The notes beneath the pieces were generated by a model that worked only from the letters and a program-made list of their open reading frames with translations, did not search any database and was not told the origin of the DNA. Made by a program: the position numbers and the translations under genes. Shown piece after piece: positions 52,497 to 61,205 of a DNA stretch of 64,000 nt; within the stretch, counting starts at the first letter, position 1; every line of letters starts with the position of its first letter. Origin of the DNA: an uncultured Lachnospiraceae bacterium (GTDB taxonomy: Bacteria > Bacillota > Clostridia > Lachnospirales > Lachnospiraceae); the NCBI GenBank assembly GCA_900551235.1, contig URUU01000001.1, positions 1 to 64,000 of the forward strand. Reading direction: 5' to 3'.

Positions 52497-53893
52497 GCGA
52501 TTTCCACTCCATCTCCATAATAGTACTTTAAAATTTCCTGACAGTTTTCACCGTTCCGGGCCAGTTGTTTTGCTCCATTTTGGCTCATACCATCACCATG
52601 GCCATAACCTCCGCCATTTAACCAAAAACCCGACAGCAGATTGCCATTATACTGTGGTGTCAGATAAAAGAAGGCACTTGGAAGCAATCCAAGTTCCGGT
52701 GCTGTGCTTCCGTCCTGAAGAAAAATGCTGTCTTTTTCCGGCTGCAGAAATTTACGTATTGCATACTCACCTTCTATACAAACATTGCCCAGTGTTCCTG
52801 ATATCTGTAATATTTCAGCTCTTCCGTTTTCAGACCTCTGCAATATGTTCAAATTTGTAAGTTCACCGATCTGATCCGGATACGCTGTCTGTATCCGGTT
52901 ATTTAAAAATGTAAGGGAAAAAAAGGTATTCCAGCGATACCAAGGCTCTTCTTTTTCAAAATCACTTTCCCGGTTGTTTTCCATAGCGGAGCAGAATACT
53001 GCCTCATCAGAGGCATCATCCTCCATTCGAAGTCCGCAGGAAGTTGAATAATAAAGAGCATTTTCAATCTGCCCGTTTTCTTTCATCAGCAGACCCTTCG
53101 TCTGCATAACTGCCTGTGTGGCAGCATCTGTTTTCCCAATATTATTATAGACCTGATAAGAAACGCTGTCATCCAGATCTGCATCAAATGCCTCACAGCG
53201 TCCATTTTCCATCTGCTGCACGGCATAGCATCTGGCACAGATGGCCTGGGCTTTCAGTGCCTCAAGCGGATATGAGGAAGGCATTTCGCTTGGGACAACA
53301 TAGCACAGATAACTTTCCAGCGGCAAAGTGTTGATCAGGATCAGTCCTTCTTCACGTTTTTCCACTTTCAGGCTTCCTTCATAAGATGGACATTCCTGCT
53401 TCCTTTTCAGATAAGGAAGCTGAAAAAACCCTTCTCCTTCCAGTGTGAACAACAGGCTTCCACCGGCAAGCTCTGCGCTTTGCATGGTAAGTACGATCTG
53501 TTCTCCTGCCTGACAATGTTTTTCCATTTCCGGTCCACTGATCAGAAATGGTGCGGTTGCAGTTATTATGATCTGTTCATGACAGGAATTCTCATAATTG
53601 TCACTGCACAGCAGAACACGGATATTTTTCTGGTTTGTATCAGAAACTGCAGCAGTTGCCATGCTCTCTGTCTCTTTTTTTGTCTCAGATTCTTTTTCTG
53701 ATTCGGAAGAACTCTCTTTCTGCTTGAAGCTTTCATTTTCTTTCAGGACTGACTTCTCCAGACTGCTCTCTTGCTTACCTGCAGATATGACATCTGTGAG
53801 AATATTTCCATAACGGTCATACAAGGACAGGATTAATGCAGTCAATGATGCACATCCAAGTAATAGCAACTGCCTTTTCGCAATCTGTTTCAC
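52484..53893 (-). CDS. SpoIID/LytB domain protein
   Basis: This is a 469-residue protein with an N-terminal membrane anchor, a Ser/Glu/Lys-rich linker (about residues 40-85) and a SpoIID domain. SpoIID is a lytic transglycosylase that cleaves septal peptidoglycan in engulfment. Visible parts are NTLPLESYLCYVVPSEMPSSYPLEALKAQAICARCYA with the catalytic-region Glu, and the C-terminal GYGHGDGMSQNGAKQLA. It is longer than canonical SpoIID and lacks the neighbouring spoIIQ, so it may be a relative with another role. The start is GTG with AAGGAG. Confidence 0.88.
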   Translation of the reverse strand: MKQIAKRQLLLLGCASLTALILSLYDRYGNILTDVISAGKQESSLEKSVLKENESFKQKESSSESEKESETKKETESMATAAVSDTNQKNIRVLLCSDNYENSCHEQIIITATAPFLISGPEMEKHCQAGEQIVLTMQSAELAGGSLLFTLEGEGFFQLPYLKRKQECPSYEGSLKVEKREEGLILINTLPLESYLCYVVPSEMPSSYPLEALKAQAICARCYAVQQMENGRCEAFDADLDDSVSYQVYNNIGKTDAATQAVMQTKGLLMKENGQIENALYYSTSCGLRMEDDASDEAVFCSAMENNRESDFEKEEPWYRWNTFFSLTFLNNRIQTAYPDQIGELTNLNILQRSENGRAEILQISGTLGNVCIEGEYAIRKFLQPEKDSIFLQDGSTAPELGLLPSAFFYLTPQYNGNLLSGFWLNGGGYGHGDGMSQNGAKQLARNGENCQEILKYYYGDGVEIACDT

Positions 53894-54017
53894 TTACGGA
53901 CACTCCTTTTACGCTTCAGGCCCATAACCTGTTTTTTTAATATATTTCCTGTCCTTGTATAAAATACCTGATTCCGCCCTCTTTTAACTTCAATAACGAT
54001 TATTATAATAGCGATTG

Positions 54018-55073
54018 CTATCTAACGGCCGAAAAATAGTAAATGGTTGTTGTTTCATATTTCTCACTGGCACGCAGTACGGTAGACGGAAATGCCTCGT
54101 GATGTGTTGCATCCGGGAATCCCTGTGTCTCAAGGCAGAGACCGGAGCGTTTCTGATAAACGACACCTTCTTTTCCCTTTGGAATACTCTCAACAAAATT
54201 ACCTGCATAGAACTGAACGCCAACTGCATCGGAAAAGACTTCCATACGTCTTCCGCTTTCCGGTTCTGTTACTTCCGCAATCTTACGGAGTGTTCCGTTG
54301 CTGTTGTTCAGCACGTAGTTGTGGTCGTATCCGCCGGCAATCTTCAGCTGCTCATAATCTGCCTCAATATCTGCACCGATGCTCTTTGCAGCACGGAAAT
54401 CCATCGGTGTTCCCTCAACAGGAAGGATCTCTCCGGTTGGGATCATGCCCTCTCCTACCGGTGTGAACGCATCTGCATCCAGCCATAAAATGTGATCTTC
54501 GATCTTTCCTGATGCATGTCCTGCCAGATTGTAATATCCGTGATTAGTCATATTGGCAATCGTATCTTTATCAGAAGTTCCTTCGTAGTGAATCTTCACT
54601 TCGTTTTCCATGGTCAGTGTATAAGTAACGGTGATATCAAACGTACCCGGCAGTCCCTGTTCACCGTCTGCACCGACATGATGGAAACTTACACTGTTTC
54701 CATCCTCGTCTACGGACGCATCCCAGATGATATTGCTGTAACTTTCACTTCCGCTGTGAAGATTGTTTTCGCCTTCGTTTTTCTCCATCTGATACACATG
54801 TCCGTCAATCACGACCTGTGCATCTTTTGTCCGGTTTCCGTTTCTTCCGATGATTGCACCAAAATAGCAGGTTCCCTGCTCATAATCCTGCACATCATCA
54901 TATCCAAGCAGTACATCTTTGCTTCTGCCCTTTGCATCCGGAGCAAGGATTGACACCATGGTTGCACCATAATCGGTCACTTCCAGTGCCATACCTTTTC
55001 CATTTACCAGTGTATAGATATGTGCAATCTTACCTTTTGAAGTTTTTCCAAATTCGCTTACTTTAATGCCCAT
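54018..55073 (-). CDS. galM: Aldose 1-epimerase (galactose mutarotase)
   Basis: GalM interconverts the anomers of galactose and other aldoses. The 351-residue beta-sandwich protein has the catalytic-site His region NMTNHGYYNLAG, the substrate-binding HSGSESY area, the DHNYVL segment, and a catalytic Glu in LETQGFPDATHH. AGGAGG precedes the ATG. It is a single-gene unit with its own strong promoter, and no other gal gene lies nearby. Confidence 0.95.
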   Translation of the reverse strand: MGIKVSEFGKTSKGKIAHIYTLVNGKGMALEVTDYGATMVSILAPDAKGRSKDVLLGYDDVQDYEQGTCYFGAIIGRNGNRTKDAQVVIDGHVYQMEKNEGENNLHSGSESYSNIIWDASVDEDGNSVSFHHVGADGEQGLPGTFDITVTYTLTMENEVKIHYEGTSDKDTIANMTNHGYYNLAGHASGKIEDHILWLDADAFTPVGEGMIPTGEILPVEGTPMDFRAAKSIGADIEADYEQLKIAGGYDHNYVLNNSNGTLRKIAEVTEPESGRRMEVFSDAVGVQFYAGNFVESIPKGKEGVVYQKRSGLCLETQGFPDATHHEAFPSTVLRASEKYETTTIYYFSAVR

Positions 55074-55156
55074 TGTTCTGAAATCCTCCTGTGAAAATTT
55101 ATCGTTTTCAGTATAACATTACCCTTTTTAAATTGCAATGCACGATAGATGTCTCC

Positions 55157-55186
55157 ATTATAATGGGGAGTTATATTTTTTGTCAA
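55157..55186 (-). promoter_or_regulatory. Promoter with operator-like palindrome upstream of galM
   Basis: TTGACA and TATAAT are separated by 18 bases, about 84 bases upstream of the ATG. The -10 lies inside the perfect dyad CCATTATAATGG (55155-55166), which a regulator could cover. Confidence 0.7.
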
Positions 55187-55207
55187 TTTTATAATTATGA
55201 TGTGGGT

Positions 55208-55228
55208 GTCAAAAGTCCCCAACTATGA
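55208..55228. repeat. Partial copy of the dispersed hairpin element
   Basis: These 21 bases are the exact reverse complement of 21685-21705, the right half of the complete element. It lies just past the stop codon of the MerR gene. Confidence 0.55.
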
Positions 55229-55244
55229 TGCCTACAGATTGTTC

Positions 55245-56093
55245 TCAGGAATTTCTCATATAATCAAAATATCTGGAACATGCCACAATTCCACAGATAG
55301 CATAAAAAATCATTGCCAAAACGAATCCCTCAACGCTGCGTACAAATAATACCAGTATCAAGATCAGAAGAAACGTCGGCAGTTCCATCCGATGCAGCCA
55401 TTTAAACATGTGATAACGCTTCGGCGACATTTCATGTTCTGCTGTTTTTGCATTTGTTGCCTCACATTCTATCATCGCACCAAAACGTGAAAAGTGCCGG
55501 TAAGCAGTATAGGGAATTCCGTCCAACGTAAATTCCGGATACATTCCTTTTTTTGTTATCACAATCTTCATTCCTTTTTCAGAGGCATACTGCAATAATG
55601 CTTCTTCAAATTCTTCCGGATTCATGCACATGGTATCCGGCCTGAAAGAGAAGCGTGCCTCTGCTTCTGCTTTCGATACTTTTTTGAAATCATTCAGCAA
55701 ATCCGCAAAAACGGCACCTTTCTTTTCCTTTTCATCCATTTTCTTCAAATAGTACTGTGGATCAAACTCTCCGAGATTTTCCTCTTTAATCTCTTCGCAG
55801 AAATCAATCGCATCCGTCAGCTCCGCTCTCTGCTTTTCCAATCTTTCCTTCTGCTTTTGGATCACCTTACCAAGCATTTCAGGACGATCAAAGGTATCTT
55901 TAATCTCCTCAATCGGAACATCCAGTTTCCGTAAAATCTTAATCTGAAGAATCCGCTTTATATCTTCCGGCGTATATTCACGATATCCATTCTTCTCATT
56001 TCGTTTTGGCTGCAGCAGGCCCATCTTTTCGTAGTACCGGATATTTGCACGACTGATACCGGTCTGTTCTTCTGCTTCTTTGATATTGCTCAT
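55245..56093 (-). CDS. MerR family regulator with C-terminal membrane segments
   Basis: This is a 282-residue regulator. The N-terminal MerR winged helix (EAEEQTGISRANIRYYEKMGLLQPKRNEKNGYREYT, key residues Arg-Tyr-Tyr-Glu) is followed by a long coiled coil. The middle has an unrecognised soluble domain of about 100 residues. The C-terminus contains two hydrophobic stretches (FLLILILVLFV and FVLAMIFYAICGIVAC), so the protein is probably membrane-bound, which is unusual for MerR. GAGGAGAGG precedes the internal ATG chosen. Its promoter has the 19-base spacer typical of MerR-controlled genes. Confidence 0.85.
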   Translation of the reverse strand: MSNIKEAEEQTGISRANIRYYEKMGLLQPKRNEKNGYREYTPEDIKRILQIKILRKLDVPIEEIKDTFDRPEMLGKVIQKQKERLEKQRAELTDAIDFCEEIKEENLGEFDPQYYLKKMDEKEKKGAVFADLLNDFKKVSKAEAEARFSFRPDTMCMNPEEFEEALLQYASEKGMKIVITKKGMYPEFTLDGIPYTAYRHFSRFGAMIECEATNAKTAEHEMSPKRYHMFKWLHRMELPTFLLILILVLFVRSVEGFVLAMIFYAICGIVACSRYFDYMRNS

Positions 56094-56144
56094 AAAACCT
56101 CTCCTCTCTTTGTACTTTGCATCAGGCAATTACTTTATAGTGGG

Positions 56145-56175
56145 ATTGTAAGGTATAAAGCTGCTTGAATGTCAA
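56145..56175 (-). promoter_or_regulatory. MerR-type promoter with 19-base spacer, likely autoregulated
   Basis: TTGACA (56170-56175) and TACAAT (56145-56150) are separated by 19 bases, longer than the normal 17. MerR activators twist such promoters. The spacer holds the dyad AAGC A GCTT near its middle. It drives the MerR gene. Confidence 0.75.
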
Positions 56176-56208
56176 GTATTTTATAGAAAATTCCAGTCAA
56201 ATCATAAA

Positions 56209-56242
56209 CAAGACCTGCAATCCATATAGATTACAGGCCTTG
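56209..56242 (-). terminator. Terminator after leuA
   Basis: On the minus strand a 14-bp stem (CAAGGCCTGTAATC with GATTGCAGGTCTTG, mostly paired) has a 6-base loop and is followed by TTTATGATTT. A second, perfect hairpin (TTTGTCACAGA with TCTGTGACAAA, 56250-56276) precedes it right after the leuA stop. Confidence 0.65.
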
Positions 56243-56278
56243 CCATATCTTTGTCACAGAAATGCTCTGTGACAAATC

Positions 56279-57946
56279 TCATTTTACATTTACCATGTTG
56301 TTGATTGCAGTCAACAGTGCATTGATGGAAGCACGGACGATATCCTGATCCACGCCGGCACCCCAGTAATGTTCTCCGTCTTTGCTGCGGATACCAACAT
56401 AGGCGATCGCTTTGGAGCTGGAACTCTGTTCCAGTGCATGCTCCTGATAAGTTGTCAGATCATATTCCAGACGGAACTGATTCTTCAGTGCGTTGCTTAC
56501 TGCATTCAGACGACCATTTCCGGCTGCAATCGCAACCACGCTCTTGCCTTCACATTCTACGGTCACCTCTGCAATAATGCCATTATGCTGTTTGAAGTGT
56601 ACTTCGCTGATATTGAACGGCGTTGTGATATCTTCAAATTTTTCTTTAAACAGATTGAAAATTTCCTGAGGCTGCAGTTCTTTGTGCTGATGGTCTGAGC
56701 TGTCTTTTGCAGCATATCCCATTGCTTCACGCATTTTTGCCGGAAGGTTCAGTCCAAAGTTCTGCTCAAGAATATAGCCTACGCCGCCTTTTCCGGACTG
56801 ACTGTTGATACGGATAACATCTGCTTCATATTTTCTTCCGATATCGGTCGGATCGATCGGCAGGTACGGAACTGTCCAGGTCGGGCAGTCATGTTCTTCA
56901 CGGTAATGCATACCTTTTGCGATCGCATCCTGATGGGAACCGGAGAATGCTGCAAATACAAGGCTTCCGCCGTACGGACTTCTCATATCGATATGCATGC
57001 CTGTATATTCTTCATATGCTGCAGAAATTGCCGGCATATCACTGAAGTCAAGCTGCGGATCCACACCCTGAGAATACATATTCAGTGCCAGCGTCACAAT
57101 ATCCACATTTCCGGTACGCTCCCCATTTCCGAACAGAGTGCCTTCAATACGATCAGCACCTGCCAGAAGTCCCATTTCTGCATCGCTGATGCCACATCCA
57201 CGGTCATTATGCGGATGCAGAGAGATCAGCACATTCTCACGATATTTCATGTTTTTGCTCATATATTCAATCTGGCTTGCGTAAACGTGCGGCATTGCAT
57301 TCTGTACAGTACTTGGCAGGTTGATGATGCATTTGTTATCTGCGGTCGGCTGCCATACATCCAAAACTGCGTTGCATACTTCCAGTGCATATTCCGGTTC
57401 TGTTCCGGTAAAGCTCTCCGGACTGTACTCAAATGCAAAATTTCCTTCTGTCTCATCAGCCAGCTTTTTCAGAAGTTTTGCACCGTCTACGGCAATCTTC
57501 AGAATCTCTTCTTTGGATTTTTTAAATACCTGTTCTCTCTGTGCTACGGAAGTAGAATTATATACATGTACGATCGCTCTCGGAGCACCTTTCACTGCTT
57601 CAAAAGTCTTGCGGATAATATGCTCTCTTGCCTGTGTCAGAACCTGAATGGTCACATCATCCGGAATCAGGTTCTGATCGATCAGTGTTCTCAGGAAATT
57701 ATACTCTGTCTCGGAAGCGGCCGGGAAACCAACTTCGATTTCTTTAAAACCAATCTTTACAAGCAGTTTAAAGAATTCTACCTTCTGTTCCAGACTCATC
57801 GGTACGATCAGTGCCTGGTTTCCATCACGCAGATCGACACTGCACCAGATTGGTGCCTTATCTACATAAGTCTTTTTCACCCAGTCATTGCATTCTACTG
57901 GCGGCATAAAATACTGTTTCTGATACTTGCTTACATTTTTCATCAT
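56279..57946 (-). CDS. leuA: 2-isopropylmalate synthase, LeuA type 2
   Basis: LeuA condenses acetyl-CoA with 2-oxoisovalerate, the first step of leucine synthesis. The 555-residue protein has the metal-binding VDLRDGNQAL, SLHPHNDRGCGISDAEMGL with the HxH-type ligands, and GNGERTGNVDIVTLA. A C-terminal regulatory domain follows. The length and the MMKNVSKYQKQYFMPP start put it in the longer type-2 form. AAGGAG precedes the ATG. A Leu T-box controls it. LeuBCD are not adjacent. Confidence 0.96.
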   Translation of the reverse strand: MMKNVSKYQKQYFMPPVECNDWVKKTYVDKAPIWCSVDLRDGNQALIVPMSLEQKVEFFKLLVKIGFKEIEVGFPAASETEYNFLRTLIDQNLIPDDVTIQVLTQAREHIIRKTFEAVKGAPRAIVHVYNSTSVAQREQVFKKSKEEILKIAVDGAKLLKKLADETEGNFAFEYSPESFTGTEPEYALEVCNAVLDVWQPTADNKCIINLPSTVQNAMPHVYASQIEYMSKNMKYRENVLISLHPHNDRGCGISDAEMGLLAGADRIEGTLFGNGERTGNVDIVTLALNMYSQGVDPQLDFSDMPAISAAYEEYTGMHIDMRSPYGGSLVFAAFSGSHQDAIAKGMHYREEHDCPTWTVPYLPIDPTDIGRKYEADVIRINSQSGKGGVGYILEQNFGLNLPAKMREAMGYAAKDSSDHQHKELQPQEIFNLFKEKFEDITTPFNISEVHFKQHNGIIAEVTVECEGKSVVAIAAGNGRLNAVSNALKNQFRLEYDLTTYQEHALEQSSSSKAIAYVGIRSKDGEHYWGAGVDQDIVRASINALLTAINNMVNVK

Positions 57947-58039
57947 TTTAACAGATCTCCTTTTCTTTGCTCGATTGAAATGATTTATCCGGCAGGCACC
58001 GCATATATAACGTTTTTCTGTGAAACAGTTTCACAGCAT

Positions 58040-58333
58040 AAAAAAGCCTTCCGTCTTGCTATAACACATCTGTTGTTATAGAGACGAAAGGCTAACTCTT
58101 CCGCGGTACCACTCTATTTTATGAACGAACTTCATACTCTCACCGGATACGGATTTGCATCTTATATCCTGTCCCTGTAACGGTGGACTTCCGTCTGCTC
58201 CTACTCTCCCTTGATTTCAGGCAGCTGCTCCAAGGTCAGTTCCATCCTTTCCGTCCACTGTCTCGCATCACCCGACAGCTTTCTGTATTCTGGTTAAAAT
58301 GTACTATTCCTCATCAACGCTTTTCCTATCAAT
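58040..58333 (-). promoter_or_regulatory. T-box riboswitch leader, tRNA-Leu (CUG) specific (leuA)
   Basis: The minus strand carries GAGTGGTACCGCGG (58101-58114), the T-box core. A long terminator stem follows (AGCCTTTCGTCTCTATAACA with its complement, 58040-58093) and a T-run. The specifier region GAACTGACCTTGGAGC shows CUG (58237-58239) followed by A, at the same position relative to TGGAGC as UUC in the Phe leader. This fits leuA. The 5' end is inferred from the promoter. Confidence 0.9.
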
Positions 58334-58339
58334 GAATAA

Positions 58340-58368
58340 ATACTATCATTTCTGACCAGACTTGTCAA
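58340..58368 (-). promoter_or_regulatory. Promoter of the leuA T-box leader
   Basis: TTGACA and TAGTAT are separated by 17 bases on the minus strand, between the yitT-like stop and the leader. Confidence 0.75.
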
Positions 58369-58383
58369 GGTTTTTTCCATTTC

Positions 58384-59247
58384 CTATATATATTTTCGAT
58401 CCAGTGTAAATCCTCTGCCACGCACTTCATTGATCTGCGTTACGGAAAGAAATGCTTTCTTATCGACTTCCTGCACCATCTCGGTCACAGTATGCAGCTT
58501 TCTTGATGAGATCACACAACACACTGCCATCTCATTTTTTTGCAGATAGCCGGTTTCAATATGGTACATGGTTGCCCCAAGATCCAGTTTCTGAAGAAGC
58601 ATATCGCGGATTTCCTGATAATGCCTGGATATGATCATAACCTGTACTTTTTTCTGTCCTGCCAAAGAGACATATCCGAGTACGATGGAACTTAAGATTA
58701 CGATCAGGATTCCATACAGAACCTGTTCTTTTGTCGATATGGCAACCTGTAACAGAAGCACTGTGAAATCAAAAAGATACATAGAAACCGCCACCGGAAT
58801 ACCGAACTTTTTATTCAGGATCAGCGGCGGAATATCCAGCCCTCCTGTTGATGCTCCAAACCGAATCACGATCCCGACACCAAGACCGACCATAATGCCG
58901 GCATAGATAGCTGAAAGCAGAATGTCATTTGTCATCGTTGCGATCCACTGCTGCTGCGTAAAAAAAGAAAGGAACATTGGATACACAATAGTACTCACGA
59001 TGGTCGTCAGTGCGAATTTTTTGCCGAGTACAAATGCCCCGACTACAAACAAAATAATATTGTAAAAAGCTACCGCTACCGAAAGATCTATCCCGAATAC
59101 TCTGCTCGTAACAAGTCCAAGCCCGGTTGCACCACCCGTAATCATGCCATGCGGCAATACAAAAGCTGCAATTCCAAATGCCAGGATCGCATTTCCAAAC
59201 AAAATACCGCACAGTTCCAAAATCTGATACCCCCATTTTTTATTCAT
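58384..59247 (-). CDS. YitT family membrane protein (DUF161/DUF2179)
   Basis: This 287-residue protein has five or six predicted helices (from residue 10), followed by a C-terminal DUF2179 domain (VQVMIISRHYQEIRDMLLQKLDLGATMYHIETGY, key residues Gly-Ala-Thr) of about 80 residues. YitT proteins are common in Firmicutes and have no proven function. AAGGAG lies 8 bases before the ATG chosen. The longer reading frame lacks a site. It lies between the ilvC terminator and the leuA promoter and reads as a single-gene unit. Confidence 0.9.
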   Translation of the reverse strand: MNKKWGYQILELCGILFGNAILAFGIAAFVLPHGMITGGATGLGLVTSRVFGIDLSVAVAFYNIILFVVGAFVLGKKFALTTIVSTIVYPMFLSFFTQQQWIATMTNDILLSAIYAGIMVGLGVGIVIRFGASTGGLDIPPLILNKKFGIPVAVSMYLFDFTVLLLQVAISTKEQVLYGILIVILSSIVLGYVSLAGQKKVQVMIISRHYQEIRDMLLQKLDLGATMYHIETGYLQKNEMAVCCVISSRKLHTVTEMVQEVDKKAFLSVTQINEVRGRGFTLDRKYI

Positions 59248-59409
59248 GTGCCTGCTCCTTTTCCTTAGTTTTTCCAAATGATTCATTCTTATTCTACCTT
59301 GTCCTGCAGTGCAGTGCAAGCCGCCGCATCATAGCAGTAACGCAATATCAGGATGATGCCGGGAAAAGCTGTGGGACACACAAAACAGGGATATCACCTG
59401 AAAACGGGA

Positions 59410-59440
59410 AAAAGCAGACTCCAGAACGGAATCTGCTTTT
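59410..59440 (-). terminator. Terminator after ilvC
   Basis: AAAAGCAGA and TCTGCTTTT (with TCC/GGA inside) form a stem with a short loop, followed by CTTTTTCCCGTTTT on the minus strand. Confidence 0.7.
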
Positions 59441-59498
59441 ATCTTGCCCAATATAAATTGAAAGCTTAAATCATTTCTCACTATAAGACGATAAACGA

Positions 59499-60518
59499 TT
59501 AGTTGTTGATCAGTTTGTCTTCGCCATTCCAGCTGTACAGTTTTCTGATCTCTGCACCGACTTTTTCTGAAGGATGCTCGGAAGCCAGTTTTCTCATCGC
59601 TTTGAAGTGTACCTGACGTCCTGCCTGTGACATATCCAGAAGGAATTCTTTTGCGAAAGTACCATCCTGGATGTCTTTGAGAACCTGTTTCATAGCTTTC
59701 TTTGTGTCTTCTGTTACGATCTTAGGACCTGTGATATAATCGCCATACTCGGCTGTGTTGGAGATAGAATATCTCATTCCTGCAAAACCACTCTGGTAGA
59801 TCAGGTCTACGATCAGTTTCATCTCATGGATACATTCGAAGTATGCATTTCTCGGATCATATCCAGCTTCACACAGTGTCTCGAATCCTGCCTGCATCAG
59901 TGCACATACACCACCGCAGAGAACTGCCTGCTCACCAAAGAGGTCTGTCTCTGTTTCTGTACGGTAAGTTGTCTCCAGCAGACCTGCTCTTGCTCCACCG
60001 ATTCCAAGACCATAAGCCAGTGCTTTGTCCCATGCTTTTCCGGTGTAATCCTGCTCTACAGCGATCAGACATGGGGTTCCTTTTCCTGCCTGGTACTCGC
60101 TTCTTACAGTATGTCCAGGAGCTTTTGGAGCGATCATAGTTACATCAACATATGCCGGCGGTTTGATGCATCCGAAATGAATGTTGAAACCATGTGCGAA
60201 CATCAGCATATCGCCTTCATTCAGGTTTGGCTCAATGTCTTTTTTGTACATATCTGCCTGCAGCTCATCGTTAATCAGAATCATAATGATGTCTGCCTGT
60301 TTTGCAGCTTCTGCTGCTGTATATACTTTTAATCCCTGAGCTTCTGCTTTTGCCCAGGACTTGCTGCCTTCATACAGACCAACAATAACATCACATCCGG
60401 AATCTTTCAGATTCAGTGCATGTGCATGTCCCTGGCTGCCGTAACCAATAATTGCAATCTTGTGTCCTTCCAGTGCGGAAAGGTTACAATCTTCCTGATA
60501 AAAAATTCTTGGTTCCAT
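59499..60518 (-). CDS. ilvC: Ketol-acid reductoisomerase
   Basis: IlvC isomerises and reduces acetolactate in valine, leucine and isoleucine synthesis. The 339-residue class I enzyme shows GYGSQGHAHALNLKDSG (dinucleotide binding), the GLYEGSKSW specificity loop, and the C-terminal Mg-binding region (ETDLFGEQAVLCGG, CIHEMKLIVDLIYQSG). The loop has Tyr where many NADPH enzymes have Arg, so cofactor preference is uncertain. GGAGG precedes the internal ATG (MEPRIFYQ). It lies 64 bases after ilvN. Confidence 0.97.
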   Translation of the reverse strand: MEPRIFYQEDCNLSALEGHKIAIIGYGSQGHAHALNLKDSGCDVIVGLYEGSKSWAKAEAQGLKVYTAAEAAKQADIIMILINDELQADMYKKDIEPNLNEGDMLMFAHGFNIHFGCIKPPAYVDVTMIAPKAPGHTVRSEYQAGKGTPCLIAVEQDYTGKAWDKALAYGLGIGGARAGLLETTYRTETETDLFGEQAVLCGGVCALMQAGFETLCEAGYDPRNAYFECIHEMKLIVDLIYQSGFAGMRYSISNTAEYGDYITGPKIVTEDTKKAMKQVLKDIQDGTFAKEFLLDMSQAGRQVHFKAMRKLASEHPSEKVGAEIRKLYSWNGEDKLINN

Positions 60519-60582
60519 TTTATGTTCCTCCATTTATGTATATATTTGTTAAAGGTATAATAAATGCCTCTAGCTTTCTTCT

Positions 60583-61080
60583 TTACAGGTAACGGACATC
60601 CTCCGCTCCTCTTGACAAACCTGTCATACCTGTCCTTGCCAGCTCTAATATCTCGTAATCGGCAAGAAGCTTGAAAAATGCTTCGATCTTGGACTCTGTA
60701 CCGGTAAGCTCAATGATCAGAGAATCTACTCCCACATCAATAATCTTCGCGCGAAAAACATTTGCAATGGACATTACATCCTGACGATTCTCACGTCCAA
60801 CTCTTACCTTTACAAGTACCAGTTCCCTTGTCACACTCTCGCCTTCTGCCAGTTGTTTGATATCAACCACATCGACCAGCTTTGCCAACTGTTTTGTGAT
60901 CTGATCCAGGATCTGCTGATCGCCGTTCACCACAACAGTCATGCGGGAATATCTTGGATCTGCCGTCTCGCCAACGGTCAGACTGTCAATATTATAACCG
61001 CGGCGGCTGAACAGCCCGGCTACTCGGCTCAGTACACCGGAGGTATTGTCAACCAATAAGGATAATACTCTTTTCTTCAT
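60583..61080 (-). CDS. ilvN: Acetolactate synthase small (regulatory) subunit
   Basis: This ACT-domain subunit confers valine feedback on the catalytic IlvB. The 165-residue protein begins with VLSLLVDNTSGVLSRVAGLFSRRGYNIDSLTVGET, the ACT motif of IlvH/IlvN. The C-terminal domain is complete. AGGAAATCCCA precedes the ATG. The large subunit gene ilvB is not in the operon here, which is unusual. A strong promoter precedes the gene. Confidence 0.95.
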   Translation of the reverse strand: MKKRVLSLLVDNTSGVLSRVAGLFSRRGYNIDSLTVGETADPRYSRMTVVVNGDQQILDQITKQLAKLVDVVDIKQLAEGESVTRELVLVKVRVGRENRQDVMSIANVFRAKIIDVGVDSLIIELTGTESKIEAFFKLLADYEILELARTGMTGLSRGAEDVRYL

Positions 61081-61133
61081 TGGGATTTCCTGCCTTCTTT
61101 CAAAACTGCCTCTGTTTTCCTGAGGTTTATTGT

Positions 61134-61162
61134 ATTTTACCAACAAATATTTACTTTGTCAA
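61134..61162 (-). promoter_or_regulatory. Promoter of the ilvN-ilvC operon
   Basis: TTGACA and TAAAAT are separated by 17 bases on the minus strand, about 55 bases before the ilvN start. No T-box core is visible here. Confidence 0.7.
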
Positions 61163-61205
61163 TGTAAAGTGTCACTAAAATATAATGATAAATTGATATT
61201 CTGCA

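Noticed and set aside
56891..58081. A 396-codon plus-strand open frame opposite leuA and the Leu T-box
   Set aside because: It is rich in Cys, His and Phe, has no family match, and lies fully antisense to leuA with clear motifs. It is a shadow frame.
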